Of a DNA stretch of 64,000 nt, positions 35,401 through 44,350 are shown in pieces (position 1 is the first letter of the stretch; every line of letters begins with the position of its first letter). The DNA lies in the NCBI RefSeq assembly GCF_036492425.1, contig NZ_AP025293.1, positions 682,001-746,000 on the forward strand. Direction: 5' to 3'. A program made the translations under genes and the position numbers. The notes under the pieces are model-generated. The model saw nothing but the letters and a program-made list of their open reading frames with translations. It was not told the DNA's origin and searched no databases. The DNA is from Persicobacter psychrovividus (GTDB taxonomy: Bacteria > Bacteroidota > Bacteroidia > Cytophagales > Cyclobacteriaceae).

Positions 35401-36063
35401 TTATTTTGAAGGGATTTTCCACGGGCATTCGCTCGTTACTGTGTCGGGGTCATAAGGATCAGCACCTTCGACCAAGGCATGGTTTTTCCAAAAGTCATAC
35501 GCTTGTCGGTTGGCCCGTTTATCGAAAGGCTCCACGGTTGCTTTGGGGCCGAAGAAGCAGGTCAGGATGCGGTAATGTTGCGCATGTTTTTTCAGAATGA
35601 CCGTCAGGGCGTTGGTCGGCAGGGGAGTTTTATTTCTGACAAATCGACTGTGCCCTTTTCGGTGTTCCCGTACGGCATAAAAAACATCATCCTCGGCCGT
35701 GGTGGGGACACATTCCTGTAGGCCGATATTTTCAGGAAAATGGACGGTTTTCTCGACCGTGAACCGATCCATCAAGCTGATTTGCATTAACGCTTTCGGT
35801 AAAAGCTGCCGTACATTTCGGTGCAGGTGACTGTGGTCGGGGCGGTCGGCGACCAACTGTTGATCCCTGCTGAAAAAAACTTCGCGGATATTTGTTGCCT
35901 GTTCGTGTTCAGCAATAAAAATAACAGGGCTTTGATGTTGTGGACTGACACCCTTCAATTCATTAAACTGAAAAGAATAGTGCGCTCCAGTAGGCAATGC
36001 AATAGTCCCACATTGTTCGGCCTCTTGAATGCGAATGATTTTTCCGATCTGCTCCATGATCAA
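35401..36063 (-). CDS. Hypothetical protein, cold-shock-like N terminus plus unknown domain
   Basis: 220 residues, no signal or membrane segment. The N terminus (about 1-70) reads IGKIIRIQEAEQCGTIALPTG then YSFQFNEL, which resembles the strand layout of a cold-shock/OB domain. The C-terminal half (about 125-205) has AVREHRKGHSRFVRNKTP, then NALTVILKK, then YRILTCFFGPKA and FWKNHALV. This His/Arg-rich pattern reminds me of small nuclease-like domains, but I cannot name a family. Monocistronic, flanked by intergenic stretches of about 400 bases. An ATG two codons later is an equal start. Confidence 0.6.
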   Translation of the reverse strand: MIMEQIGKIIRIQEAEQCGTIALPTGAHYSFQFNELKGVSPQHQSPVIFIAEHEQATNIREVFFSRDQQLVADRPDHSHLHRNVRQLLPKALMQISLMDRFTVEKTVHFPENIGLQECVPTTAEDDVFYAVREHRKGHSRFVRNKTPLPTNALTVILKKHAQHYRILTCFFGPKATVEPFDKRANRQAYDFWKNHALVEGADPYDPDTVTSECPWKIPSK

Positions 36064-36480
36064 TACTAAAGTGCTTCAGGCTGAAAAACAATGAAGCTAT
36101 GGACTTTTTTTGCGGATCAGGCTATTGTTCCTGATCTAAAATAGGGGGTGTCCATAAAAATTTTTCAAAAAATATTGGTCAAAATCAATCAGTATGCTCT
36201 CGATCAAAATAGGCCATTGAGCTCTGTGAAGGGCATTTTTGAAGCTGATCGTTCAAGTTCAGAAATTGCTGATCGGTCTTTATGAGCATTTTTATTCGCC
36301 TTGTGCATATCGATTATTGTTGTTTTTGGATAGATTATGCACTGTTATGGGTGTGGGAGGTTATTTAGAATATCCAAAATTGGTAAGTCAGGCAATGAGG
36401 CCTAAGTCTGTAAGCTTTATCATTTTGAAAGATGATCTACGTGTGGTTGCTTTTAACTCAAACAATAATTTGACAAGAAA
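36064..36480. other. 417-base divergent intergenic region
   Basis: Lies between the hypothetical protein and the AraC regulator. Contains a small inverted repeat GATCAGG/CCTGATC (36115-36136). An 81-residue frame at 36239-36484 overlaps the regulator start and looks spurious. Confidence 0.5.
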
Positions 36481-37494
36481 ATGAGAAACTTCGATAAACT
36501 AAAAGTACTGACTTATCAGCCGTCAAAAGCAGTGCAAATGGCAAAATACCTTCAATATCACTTTGGAGGGAAAATCTCACAGAATTTGTGGGAAAAGAAA
36601 GACTTTGGCTCTTTTAGGTACTTCAGTTTTGAGGATATGGAAATTGCCCGTTCGTCTGCTTATTTTGAAAAAGAACTTTTAGTACAACGGCAGGCCAGCC
36701 AGCGTTCAGATTATTGTATGCTGTATTTCAGTATTGAGCACCCCACGCCATGGAAAAACACAGATACAGAAAGTAAGCCTTCGGCAGAGCCAAAAGCAGG
36801 TTTGTTTTTCTCCAATCAGGACAGTGAAATCTATTTCCCGAATGGCTATTGGTACCGCCAGTTTACCCTGCGGGTGAAAAAATCCCTGATGGTTGAAGCC
36901 TTGGGGCCTAAGCATTCGCTGTCGAAAAAAATATTGAACGATGAGCCTTACACGATAGAGCAGGCCGTATCGGATGAAATGCGCGCCCTGTCGATGGGCT
37001 TGCTGGAACAGATGAATGGTGCATTGGCGTATTATCAGGCCAAGGCGAAGGCTTATGAGCTGTTGGTGATGTTCGTTAAGCAGATTACCGAAGGCACTTT
37101 GGCGATTCATAATGAGAAAGCGCCACCGTTACTCGACGACGACAAGATGGATATTGTCATTAAGGCAAAAGAACTGATGGTGGAAAATTACCTAAACCCA
37201 CCAAGCCAGTATGAGCTGAGCCGTGAATGTGGGATTAGTGAAACCATGCTGAGAAAAATGTTTAAGCAGGTTTTTCATACCAGTATGTATCAGTTTATCA
37301 AAGATTACCGACTGACGAAGGCGAAAAATATGCTGGAAACAACCGACTGGCCGATTAATGTGGTAGGGCAGCGTGTGGGTTATGTGCATATGGGACAATT
37401 TTCTGCCGCAATCAAGAAGAAGTTTGGCGTTGGGCCAAAAGGCATTAAAGCGGGCTTGCTCGAAGAAGAGGAGGCAGAATTGGTCGTGGCCTAA
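36481..37494 (+). CDS. AraC-family transcriptional regulator (PchR-like)
   Basis: 337 residues. The N-terminal ligand domain is long and not recognised (about 1-220). The C-terminal AraC helix-turn-helix pair (about 230-325) shows PPSQYELSRECGISETMLRKMFKQVF then YRLTKAKNMLETTDWPINVVGQRVGY and FSAAIKKKFGVGPK, the pattern seen in PchR-type regulators of siderophore and metal receptors. The next gene is a TonB-dependent receptor, 311 bases downstream, the likely target. A terminator at 37521-37546 separates them. Confidence 0.9.
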   Translation: MRNFDKLKVLTYQPSKAVQMAKYLQYHFGGKISQNLWEKKDFGSFRYFSFEDMEIARSSAYFEKELLVQRQASQRSDYCMLYFSIEHPTPWKNTDTESKPSAEPKAGLFFSNQDSEIYFPNGYWYRQFTLRVKKSLMVEALGPKHSLSKKILNDEPYTIEQAVSDEMRALSMGLLEQMNGALAYYQAKAKAYELLVMFVKQITEGTLAIHNEKAPPLLDDDKMDIVIKAKELMVENYLNPPSQYELSRECGISETMLRKMFKQVFHTSMYQFIKDYRLTKAKNMLETTDWPINVVGQRVGYVHMGQFSAAIKKKFGVGPKGIKAGLLEEEEAELVVA

Positions 37495-37520
37495 AAATAA
37501 TTCAGCAAAAAAGAATGAGG

Positions 37521-37546
37521 AGCTCAAAGGAAACTTTGGGCTTTTT
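37521..37546 (+). terminator. Terminator after the AraC regulator
   Basis: Stem AGCTCAAAG/CTTTGGGCT, GAAA tetraloop, T run. Confidence 0.85.
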
Positions 37547-37805
37547 GCGTAGCAACAGGGGGGTAAAAACACCGCTGTTGAAGTCGTGGGATTTGGTCTG
37601 TGATCTGACATTTATAGGACTCTATAAGGTATAGATAAAATATATAGTGGGGAGGCTTGGGTAGCTGATGAAATCGCTGTTAAATTGCGTATTATCTGTA
37701 TTTAATTGATGAAAATCTTTTTGCATCTACAAAATGTAGAGCAAGGTGTTTATCGATTCATTACCGTTCACAGTTTATCTTAACCAACAAAAGAACTCAA
37801 CCCCA

Positions 37806-40211
37806 ATGATCAGGTCGCTTTTCCTATCCCTTTTATTCCTTATTTTTAGTCTGAATGTTTCGGCACAAGCCAACCGAACCGTCAAGGGGATCCTTATTGA
37901 TGCCGAAACCAAATCGGCTTTGCCTTATGCTTCAGTGATGGTGCATGCGGCGGATTCCGATGAAATGCTCTCGGGGGCAATTTCAGACAGTCAGGGGAAG
38001 TTTACCGTCAAGGGGCTTACAGCAGGAAAGTACTTGATCAAGGTGAAGTTTATGGGGTATAAAACCCTTGAAACAGCCACTTTTGAACTCAGCAAGCCGT
38101 CTTTTAATGCGGGAACGCTTTCAGTGGTTCCTTCGGTACAGGTGATGGACGGCGTGGAGGTGAAAGCCAAACGCGCAGCTGTGGATTATAACATTGACCG
38201 TAAAGTGCTGAATGTGGCGGCAATTTCTACCGCCCTTGGGGGAACAGCAGTAGAGGTGCTCGAGAATTTGCCTGCTGTGGCCGTGGATGCCGAGGGGAAT
38301 GTCAGCCTTCGGGGTTCAACAAATTTCACCGTTTTTATTGATGGGCGTCCGTCGGTATTTACAGGTTCTGAAGCCCTGCAGCAGTTGCCTGCCTCGACCA
38401 TTGAAAAAATTGAAGTGATCACCAACCCTTCCGCAAAATATGACCCCGACGGTACTGCGGGGATTATCAATATCATCACTAAAAAGAAAGTAAAGGGATT
38501 TTCTGGTGTTGCGAATTTGCATGGAGGAAACCTCGGCAGACTCGGGGCCGATGCGATGTTCACTTATAAGGTGAAGAAATGGAATCTTTACTTTGGTGGC
38601 GACTACAACAAGCGGGTACGTGCAGGGAAAAGTGAGTCGGAGAATAACAGTTATTTTGGCGACACCACCTATACGGTTCGCCAAGAGGGTGACCGTAGCC
38701 GATGGTTCGATCCTTACAGCGTGAAAGGTGGCTTTGACTATAACCTTTCAGACAACGATCTGGTAACGCTGATGGTTAGTGCGGGGCGTTTTGGTATGGG
38801 CTCCCAGTCAAATACCGACATTATTAATACCACCACCATTAATGGCATAGAACAGGACCGTGTATTGTCGGAATCGGATCAGGAGGGGAATATTGATTGG
38901 CGTTACCTTTCTGCGGACTTCAATTATCAGCATAAATTTACAAAAGAAGGCCACACGCTTGACATCGGAGGGATGTACCGTGGCAGTGATATGAATCAGT
39001 TTGACCGAGGGGTGAATACTACCGCAAGTGGTGCTTATGAACGACCTGCCCAGCTGTCGACGGAGGAAAAACAAGGGCAGGAGTGGCGAGTGAAGGCGGA
39101 TTATGTATTGCCAATTGCCGAAAACAATAAGCTTGAGCTGGGGTATCAGGGCCGTTTTGAACAAACGTCGGGGAACAATGAAATCTCTTTCAGGACGGAG
39201 CCTTCTGTGGACTGGGATCTGCAGGACGAGTTCAGTTACCGCAATGAGTTTTACAGAAATATTCAGGCAGTATATGGGATGTTCAATGGAAAAGTGAGCG
39301 ACTTTGGCTATCAGTTGGGGCTCCGAGGTGAGTACACAGACCGTCAGGTGAGTATTCTTGATACCAATGAAGATTTTGAAGTGAATCGCTTCGATTATTT
39401 CCCAACGGCACACTTTTCTTACCAGTTGCCGCATCAGCAACAATTAATGCTGAGCTATTCCAAGCGCATTAACCGTCCACGATCTTACTATCTGGAGCCT
39501 TTCCTGACTTTCAGGGATCAGTATAATGTGCGGTCGGGTAATCCAGATTTGTTGCCAGAATATATCCACTCGATGGAGTTGGGCTACCAGAAGAATATTG
39601 CCGATTTTATGTTTTCTTTGGAAGGCTATTACCGCATGACAGAAAACAGTGTGCAATGGGTGCAGTCGGTATTTCAGGAAGATATTTTCCTTTCCATGCC
39701 TGAAAATGTCGGGGAAGAACATACCACAGGTGTGGAGCTGATGATCAGTGGGCCTGTGGCCAAGTGGTGGAACATGAACCTGTCGGGGAATTTTGGAACT
39801 TACCGACTGACGGGAGAGTTTGAGGGGCGTAGTTTTGACCGTAGTAACATTACAGGATCGGTACGTTTTAATAATGACTTCACCGTTTTGCCAACCACCA
39901 AGCTGCAGTTTGGAATGCAGTACAATGCACCAACAATTATTGCGCAAGGGGAACGATCGGCCACTTTCACGGCGAATATGGCTATTAAACAAGAGCTGAT
40001 TAAAAACCAGTTGTCGCTGACGCTTTCAGGAAGAAATATCTTTGGAACCTTTCAGCGGGAGAGCTTTACCTCTGGCGAAAATTTCAACAACTACTCTTTG
40101 CTCGATGCCCGAACGTTTATCGAGGGAACACTCAGTTACCGAATCAATAATTATAAAGTGAAGCGTAATGGCCGAGGTGGAGGCATGGAAGGCAGCGGCG
40201 GAGACTGGTAA
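37806..40211 (+). CDS. TonB-dependent outer-membrane receptor, outer-membrane-beta-barrel subtype
   Basis: 801 residues from the ATG at 37806; the frame opens at 37746, but the signal peptide MIRSLFLSLLFLIFSLNVSA begins here. Carboxypeptidase-regulatory-like domain at about 25-105 (TVKGILIDAETKSALPYASV), plug domain at about 130-215 (AVEVLENLPAVAVDAEGNVS, LRGSTNFTVFIDGRPSVFTG, YDPDGTAGIINIITKK), and a 22-stranded barrel of the type common in Bacteroidota. No SusD partner is nearby, so it is not a classic glycan pair; a metal, peptide or siderophore cargo is likelier. The C-terminal tail is Gly/Arg-rich (NGRGGGMEGSGGDW). Probably controlled by the upstream AraC regulator. Confidence 0.92.
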   Translation: MIRSLFLSLLFLIFSLNVSAQANRTVKGILIDAETKSALPYASVMVHAADSDEMLSGAISDSQGKFTVKGLTAGKYLIKVKFMGYKTLETATFELSKPSFNAGTLSVVPSVQVMDGVEVKAKRAAVDYNIDRKVLNVAAISTALGGTAVEVLENLPAVAVDAEGNVSLRGSTNFTVFIDGRPSVFTGSEALQQLPASTIEKIEVITNPSAKYDPDGTAGIINIITKKKVKGFSGVANLHGGNLGRLGADAMFTYKVKKWNLYFGGDYNKRVRAGKSESENNSYFGDTTYTVRQEGDRSRWFDPYSVKGGFDYNLSDNDLVTLMVSAGRFGMGSQSNTDIINTTTINGIEQDRVLSESDQEGNIDWRYLSADFNYQHKFTKEGHTLDIGGMYRGSDMNQFDRGVNTTASGAYERPAQLSTEEKQGQEWRVKADYVLPIAENNKLELGYQGRFEQTSGNNEISFRTEPSVDWDLQDEFSYRNEFYRNIQAVYGMFNGKVSDFGYQLGLRGEYTDRQVSILDTNEDFEVNRFDYFPTAHFSYQLPHQQQLMLSYSKRINRPRSYYLEPFLTFRDQYNVRSGNPDLLPEYIHSMELGYQKNIADFMFSLEGYYRMTENSVQWVQSVFQEDIFLSMPENVGEEHTTGVELMISGPVAKWWNMNLSGNFGTYRLTGEFEGRSFDRSNITGSVRFNNDFTVLPTTKLQFGMQYNAPTIIAQGERSATFTANMAIKQELIKNQLSLTLSGRNIFGTFQRESFTSGENFNNYSLLDARTFIEGTLSYRINNYKVKRNGRGGGMEGSGGDW

Positions 40212-40430
40212 GTCGTAATCATGCGACATTTACAGTTCGTACCACGAATGATTTGTCAATTACAGCTTGGCTTATCGATCAATCGTCAACCAATATTATT
40301 CTTGATGTTGAGGTGTCTTAGGATTTGTTTTTGGTTCATTTCATTAACCAATTAAGGCTGTCTTACTTTCCTTCGGATAAAAAACAGACATCATTCAATT
40401 GATAGAACACAAGCTAATTTGCGGAAATGA

Positions 40431-40469
40431 AAAGGCCTGTTGCAAGATTTGTGCAACAGGCCTTTTTTT
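40431..40469. terminator. Terminator between convergent genes
   Basis: 14-bp stem AAAGGCCTGTTGCA/TGCAACAGGCCTTT and a T run, between the TonB receptor and the FGE-like lipoprotein gene. The rest of 40212-40517 holds nothing recognised. Confidence 0.88.
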
Positions 40470-40517
40470 GAGCTCGGTGAAGCCCGAGCTCAGATTTCAT
40501 CAACTTAAGGAAAGTGG

Positions 40518-41462
40518 TTAGTCGATGTCTTGTGCGCAACGGAACCCCTGATTGAAGGTCGCGTCTTCAGCAACTTTTGTGCGACGAGTAAAAACGGTAT
40601 GCCCTTTTTCCCGTGCTTCATCGGCCATAAAGGAGCCTCCGCGAATCACTTTATTGCCTGATAATTGCTGACGGAAGCCTTTGCCATCGAAAGGGTAGAT
40701 GTCATTTTGCATCACCTGCCATACATTCCCCACAGCATCGGTGAGTCCGCATGGAGCAAGGCCAAAAGTACCCACAGGACTGGTGAAAAGGTAGCCATCC
40801 ATTGGGTTGGGTTTGGTCAGCTCTCCCTGAAAGGTGTTGGCCATATATTTTCCCTTCTGCTGCTCTTCATTGCCCCAAGGGTAAATGGCATCCGATTTCC
40901 CTGAGTTGCGAACCGCATATTCCCATTCCTCTTCAGTCGGTAATCTTTTACCTGCCCATTGGGCAAAGGCGGTGGCATCTTTCCAGCTGACTTGCGTAAC
41001 GGGCATATCGCCCTGCGCGGCTTTGTTCATGCGGCCCATTGGATACTCCCAGTTGGCACCATCCACCAAAGCCCATTGTCCAGTACTGAAGTTGAACACC
41101 ATGGAGTTGCCAAACTTGTCGGCATCGGTTTGGTAGCCCGTGGCCTGAACGAACTTCCTGAAATCATCGACGGTCGTCAGGTCACGATCCATTTTAAAGG
41201 CTTTCACCGTTACCTGATGTGCGGGGCCTTCAATAGGCGCAAACTGATCGGAGCCCATCATGTAGGTTCCTCCCTGAAAAGTAACCATCACCTTGTTTAG
41301 CTCGGGCGCTTTGGCGGCGACTTGTGGTTTGGTGGCTGGTACTGCTGGCGGTGCTTGTTCCGTGGTTGTACCTGCTGATTTCTGTTCTTTTTTTTCAGTA
41401 CAGGCCAAAAGGCTCACCGAAATTAGTCCGCAGAAAAATAATGATCTATAAATGCGTTTCAT
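40518..41462 (-). CDS. Formylglycine-generating-enzyme-like (SUMF1) lipoprotein
   Basis: 314 residues from the internal ATG at 41462; the frame runs to 41537, but the lipoprotein signal starts here (lipobox SLLAC). A Pro/Ala-rich linker follows (about 25-55), then the FGE-sulfatase fold: VTFQGGTYMMGSDQFAPIEGP, then VTQVSWKDATAFAQWAGKRL and PTEEEWEYAVR, WGNE, and the closing VIRGGSF...RRTKV...NQGFRCA. True FGE uses a Cys pair near the C terminus; I see one Cys in GFRCA and another in LAPCGL, so catalysis is doubtful. Similar lipoproteins appear in gliding and type IX secretion systems. Role here unknown. Confidence 0.88.
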   Translation of the reverse strand: MKRIYRSLFFCGLISVSLLACTEKKEQKSAGTTTEQAPPAVPATKPQVAAKAPELNKVMVTFQGGTYMMGSDQFAPIEGPAHQVTVKAFKMDRDLTTVDDFRKFVQATGYQTDADKFGNSMVFNFSTGQWALVDGANWEYPMGRMNKAAQGDMPVTQVSWKDATAFAQWAGKRLPTEEEWEYAVRNSGKSDAIYPWGNEEQQKGKYMANTFQGELTKPNPMDGYLFTSPVGTFGLAPCGLTDAVGNVWQVMQNDIYPFDGKGFRQQLSGNKVIRGGSFMADEAREKGHTVFTRRTKVAEDATFNQGFRCAQDID

Positions 41463-41645
41463 ATTTAAAGGAAAAAATTGAACCGTAAAGCTACAAATAT
41501 CTCCTAAAAACCACCCACTAAATACATTTCCATCCAAGTTTTAATGGTGAAATTTTAAAGGATGATTGCCTTACAAGGGCTGTCGCATAACTCAGTTCTA
41601 TGAATTTAGCACAAAAGATTATTTCGTTAGCTGTACGGATGCACC

Positions 41646-42048
41646 CAATGTCATTAAGTTAAGAAGCAGTCGATCATTTGCTCGAAATTATGACTTTAAA
41701 GCAGATTAAACCAAAGGGTATTCAGAGGGGTATGAATTGAAAGGTTATTTAATGTGTGTTTAAAATTTCTGTTTTTATATCCCGAAGGGATTACATACCA
41801 TAGCGAAGGGTGAAACCCCTCGAAATCTCCCTCCCCTAAAACCTATAACCCTGAAAGGGTGCAACTCTTTATTTGTATAGAAATTTATATTACGCCCTTT
41901 CAGGGCTCAGTATTTTGTCGGTTATTATCCCGGGGTTTCACCCCGGGCTATGATATATCATCCCTTCGGGATTTTCATTTCATTATTCAAAGAATTGCTC
42001 AAATTAATACCTACCTTCAAGCAATATGCCCTTAACTTAATGACATTG
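41646..42048. mobile_element. MITE-like element 1 (403 bases)
   Basis: Perfect 18-bp terminal inverted repeats CAATGTCATTAAGTTAAG (41646-41663 and 42031-42048), flanked on both sides by CGGATGCACC (41636-41645 and 42049-42058). The inside carries a second layer of symmetry: ATCCCGAAGGGAT, an AGCGAAGGGTGAAACCCC arm and ACCCTGAAAGGGT on the left (about 41780-41860), mirrored by GCCCTTTCAGGGC, CCCGGGGTTTCACCCCGGG and ATCCCTTCGGGAT on the right (about 41895-41972). A large potential cruciform. Confidence 0.7.
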
Positions 42049-42058
42049 CGGATGCACC

Positions 42059-42243
42059 CAATGTCATTAAGTTAAGCGCATTATCCTGTAGAGACGTTAT
42101 TTTTAACGTCTAATTCAATGGTGATTTTATAGGTTTCCTCTTAGATTTATTCAAATTGTTACGTGAGTCGTTAAGAATAACGCCTCTACGAGCATTTCAA
42201 ATTTAGACCTGTGTCCCTCAAAATCCTTAACTTAATGACATTG
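42059..42243. mobile_element. MITE-like element 2 (185 bases)
   Basis: Same 18-bp ends as element 1 (42059-42076 and 42226-42243), sharing the middle CGGATGCACC and followed by a third copy at 42244-42253. Inside is another inverted pair, GTAGAGACGTTATTTTTAACG (split at 20 bases) near 42088-42110 and CGTTAAGAATAACGCCTCTAC near 42169-42189, a further short repeat of about 103 bases. Confidence 0.7.
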
Positions 42244-42473
42244 CGGATGCACCTATGTGTGTATCCAAACCCTACAAAAATTATGGTGAATCGGGCTGAC
42301 AAATAGGTCAGCTCATATAGTGACCAAATAAAATTTCGTGATATAAAATCAGATTATGGTTGTGCAACAGCCCCAAAAAGAAAAAGGGTAGTCAAAGTTT
42401 TGCCCACTGTTGGAGGTCAGCCTTCGAATACCCATTTTTTTAAACCATTCTTCTGAATGTTCAACTGAACACG

Positions 42474-43427
42474 TCAGTTTACAATATTTTGAGGTTCACC
42501 CTTCGCATAAGCCTTGATGTTTGCCTCCAGAATATCCATCAGACGCAGGCGAGATTCTACCGATGCCCAGGCCATATGCGGGCTGATCAGGCATTGTTCA
42601 ATCTTGTAAAGGGGGTGGTCCAGCTGTGGAGGTTCCTGGCACATTACATCGAGACCAGCACCTGCAATTTCACCTCTGTTCAGCGCCTTGGCCAGTGCCA
42701 TTTCGTCGATCAGTGGCCCTCGGGCGGTGTTAATCAGCAAGGCGGATTTTTTCATTTTGCTGAAACTTTCCGTACCGAAAAGATCTTTATTTTCGGCAGT
42801 CAGTGGAGCGTGGAGGCTGAGGATATCTGATGCAGCCAAAAGCTCGTCAAGGCTGACCAAACGGACTCCCTCAATGGTTTTGTCAGATCGACGATGTGCA
42901 ATGACTTCCATACCGAAGGCCAGGGCAATTTTGGCGACCTCCTGAGCAATGGTCCCAAAACCATAAAGTCCAAGTGTTTTTCCCTTGAGGTCATAAACGG
43001 GCTGGTGCCAAAAGGCGAAATCCTCGTGCTTTGCCCAATCATTGGAGCGAACAAATTCACTGTGATGATGCAGGTGGTTGGTCAGGCCAAGGATCAGGGC
43101 GAAAGTCTGCTGTGCCACGGCGTCTGTGCTGTATGCTGGGATATTGGACACCGTGATGCCCTTGGATTTGGCATATGCGCCATCAATAATATTGAAGCCC
43201 GTCGCCATCACGGCAATGTGCTTCAGTGTAGGGCATTGGCTGAGGATCGCCTCATCGAGCACCACCTTGTTGGTCAGGACCACTTCAGCCTGCTGTATCC
43301 GCTCCACGACCTGATCAGCCGAAGTGCGTGGGTAAATCGTAACTTCCCCAAGTGCCTGAATGCGCTCCCAGGAAATACCACCGTCTTTGTCCAGTGGTGA
43401 AGCATCTAAAATGACAATCTTCATCAT
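42474..43427 (-). CDS. D-2-hydroxyacid dehydrogenase (NAD-dependent)
   Basis: 317 residues. The Rossmann NAD-binding half has LKGKTLGLYGFGTIAQEVAKIALAFGMEV (GxGxxA type), the LINTARGPLIDEMALAKAL signature and a catalytic Arg/Glu/His triad: ARG near 235, DVMCQEPP (Glu near 265) and SPHMAW (His near 284). Closest by eye to the hydroxypyruvate/glycerate dehydrogenase group. Reduces a 2-keto acid such as hydroxypyruvate or glyoxylate; the exact substrate is uncertain. Monocistronic, bordered by the repeat mosaic. Starts MMKIV, either Met possible. Confidence 0.92.
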   Translation of the reverse strand: MMKIVILDASPLDKDGGISWERIQALGEVTIYPRTSADQVVERIQQAEVVLTNKVVLDEAILSQCPTLKHIAVMATGFNIIDGAYAKSKGITVSNIPAYSTDAVAQQTFALILGLTNHLHHHSEFVRSNDWAKHEDFAFWHQPVYDLKGKTLGLYGFGTIAQEVAKIALAFGMEVIAHRRSDKTIEGVRLVSLDELLAASDILSLHAPLTAENKDLFGTESFSKMKKSALLINTARGPLIDEMALAKALNRGEIAGAGLDVMCQEPPQLDHPLYKIEQCLISPHMAWASVESRLRLMDILEANIKAYAKGEPQNIVN

Positions 43428-43781
43428 GTATTTATAATTAAGTTTTTCAACGATTTCTCTTGAATAATTTTAAGTTTCATACACGCTACAAGGCTTAAAT
43501 AGAGGAGGCTAATGGCTTGTTTAGTGATTGATGACGTGGAATAGTACAACTGATTGCCGTTGGTTTATCTATCGCTTGGTCGGCCTCGATGCTGATAAAA
43601 TCTTTCAAGAATCCTCGAATTTAAGATGAAAAATGATCAAAAGTTATCCCAGGGCTGTTTTTTGTGTCGTGGATTTGGCAGGACATGACCACGGGCGAAA
43701 ATTTTTGACTAAAAAGTTAATCATTGACCTTTCGAGATTTGTTAGCTGTACAATACAGATACTGAAATAAACCTTATTGCC
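43428..43781. other. 354-base divergent intergenic region, nothing recognised
   Basis: Should hold the promoters of the dehydrogenase (minus) and the small barrel protein (plus). No reading frame or strong repeat was seen. Confidence 0.5.
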
Positions 43782-44291
43782 ATGAAAAATATTTATAAAG
43801 GAATTTTATTGCTGATCGTTTTTCTTTCGGCAAGTATGGCTGCCAAAGCGCAGGATGCTGAAGACCGAAAACTTATTGCTGGAAATTCTGTCGCCTACAT
43901 CATCCCTTCAGGGTCGATGGCCGATACCTATACGCATGGGTTCGGGGTGTTCGCACATTTTGATTATCCCATTGGAAAGTATTTTGCCTGGCGCCTTGAT
44001 GTGGGCTGGAATGATATTGCCGGAGATGAAAACCAATATGTGGATGTTAACGGGCAGGTACTGACCAACCACCCTGAGCGAACCATCTGGGAGTTTTCCA
44101 CTGGGCTGCAAGCCAAATATTCGGTGGTGTATGTGGAGGCGCGAGTAGGTTACCTGTCGAGTATTAACAGTGTGGGTATTATACCTGCGGTAGGCTTGCG
44201 ACTTGGGCGGGTCGATTTACAGGGCAGTTACACGATGGCAGGAGGAGAGGAATATGCCTCGATCCGGCTGGGGTATTACTGGTCGAAATAA
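43782..44291 (+). CDS. Small outer-membrane beta-barrel-like protein
   Basis: 169 residues. Signal peptide 1-23 (AAKAQ). The body alternates amphipathic strands: GFGVFAHFDYPIGKYFAWRLDVGW, WEFSTGLQAKYSVVYVEARVGY, GIIPAVGLRLGRVDLQGSY and a terminal YASIRLGYYW, typical of eight-stranded outer-membrane barrels in Bacteroidota. Function unknown. Followed by a terminator shared with menB. Confidence 0.75.
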   Translation: MKNIYKGILLLIVFLSASMAAKAQDAEDRKLIAGNSVAYIIPSGSMADTYTHGFGVFAHFDYPIGKYFAWRLDVGWNDIAGDENQYVDVNGQVLTNHPERTIWEFSTGLQAKYSVVYVEARVGYLSSINSVGIIPAVGLRLGRVDLQGSYTMAGGEEYASIRLGYYWSK

Positions 44292-44321
44292 AAAAAGGTC
44301 GCAATGTATTTGCGACCTTTC
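44291..44321. terminator. Terminator between convergent genes
   Basis: 11-bp stem AAAGGTCGCAA/TTGCGACCTTT with a 5-base loop and A runs on the left; serves menB on the minus strand and the barrel gene on the plus strand. Confidence 0.82.
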
Positions 44322-44350
44322 TGTTATCTATTTTTTTATCCAAAGGATGA

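Larger units (their letters stand above)
41577..42373. mobile_element. Nested mosaic of short repeat elements (MITE-like)
   Basis: The outer pair of inverted ends is GGGCTGTCGCATAAC (41577-41591) and GTTGTGCAACAGCCC (42359-42373), 13 of 15 bases matching after inversion, like the ends of many IS. Inside lie two tandem elements with perfect 18-bp ends separated by a 10-base direct repeat. With the inserts removed the outer element would be about 190 bases. No transposase frame is present. The whole 41463-42473 gap carries no gene. Confidence 0.65.

Noticed and set aside
36239-36484. 81-residue plus-strand frame before the AraC regulator
   Set aside because: Overlaps the regulator start, and its residue pattern is like translated intergenic DNA.
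41538-42473. Possible CRISPR-like or tandem repeat array
   Set aside because: Repeats are inverted and nested, with unequal spacing; they fit MITE-like elements, and no cas gene is near.
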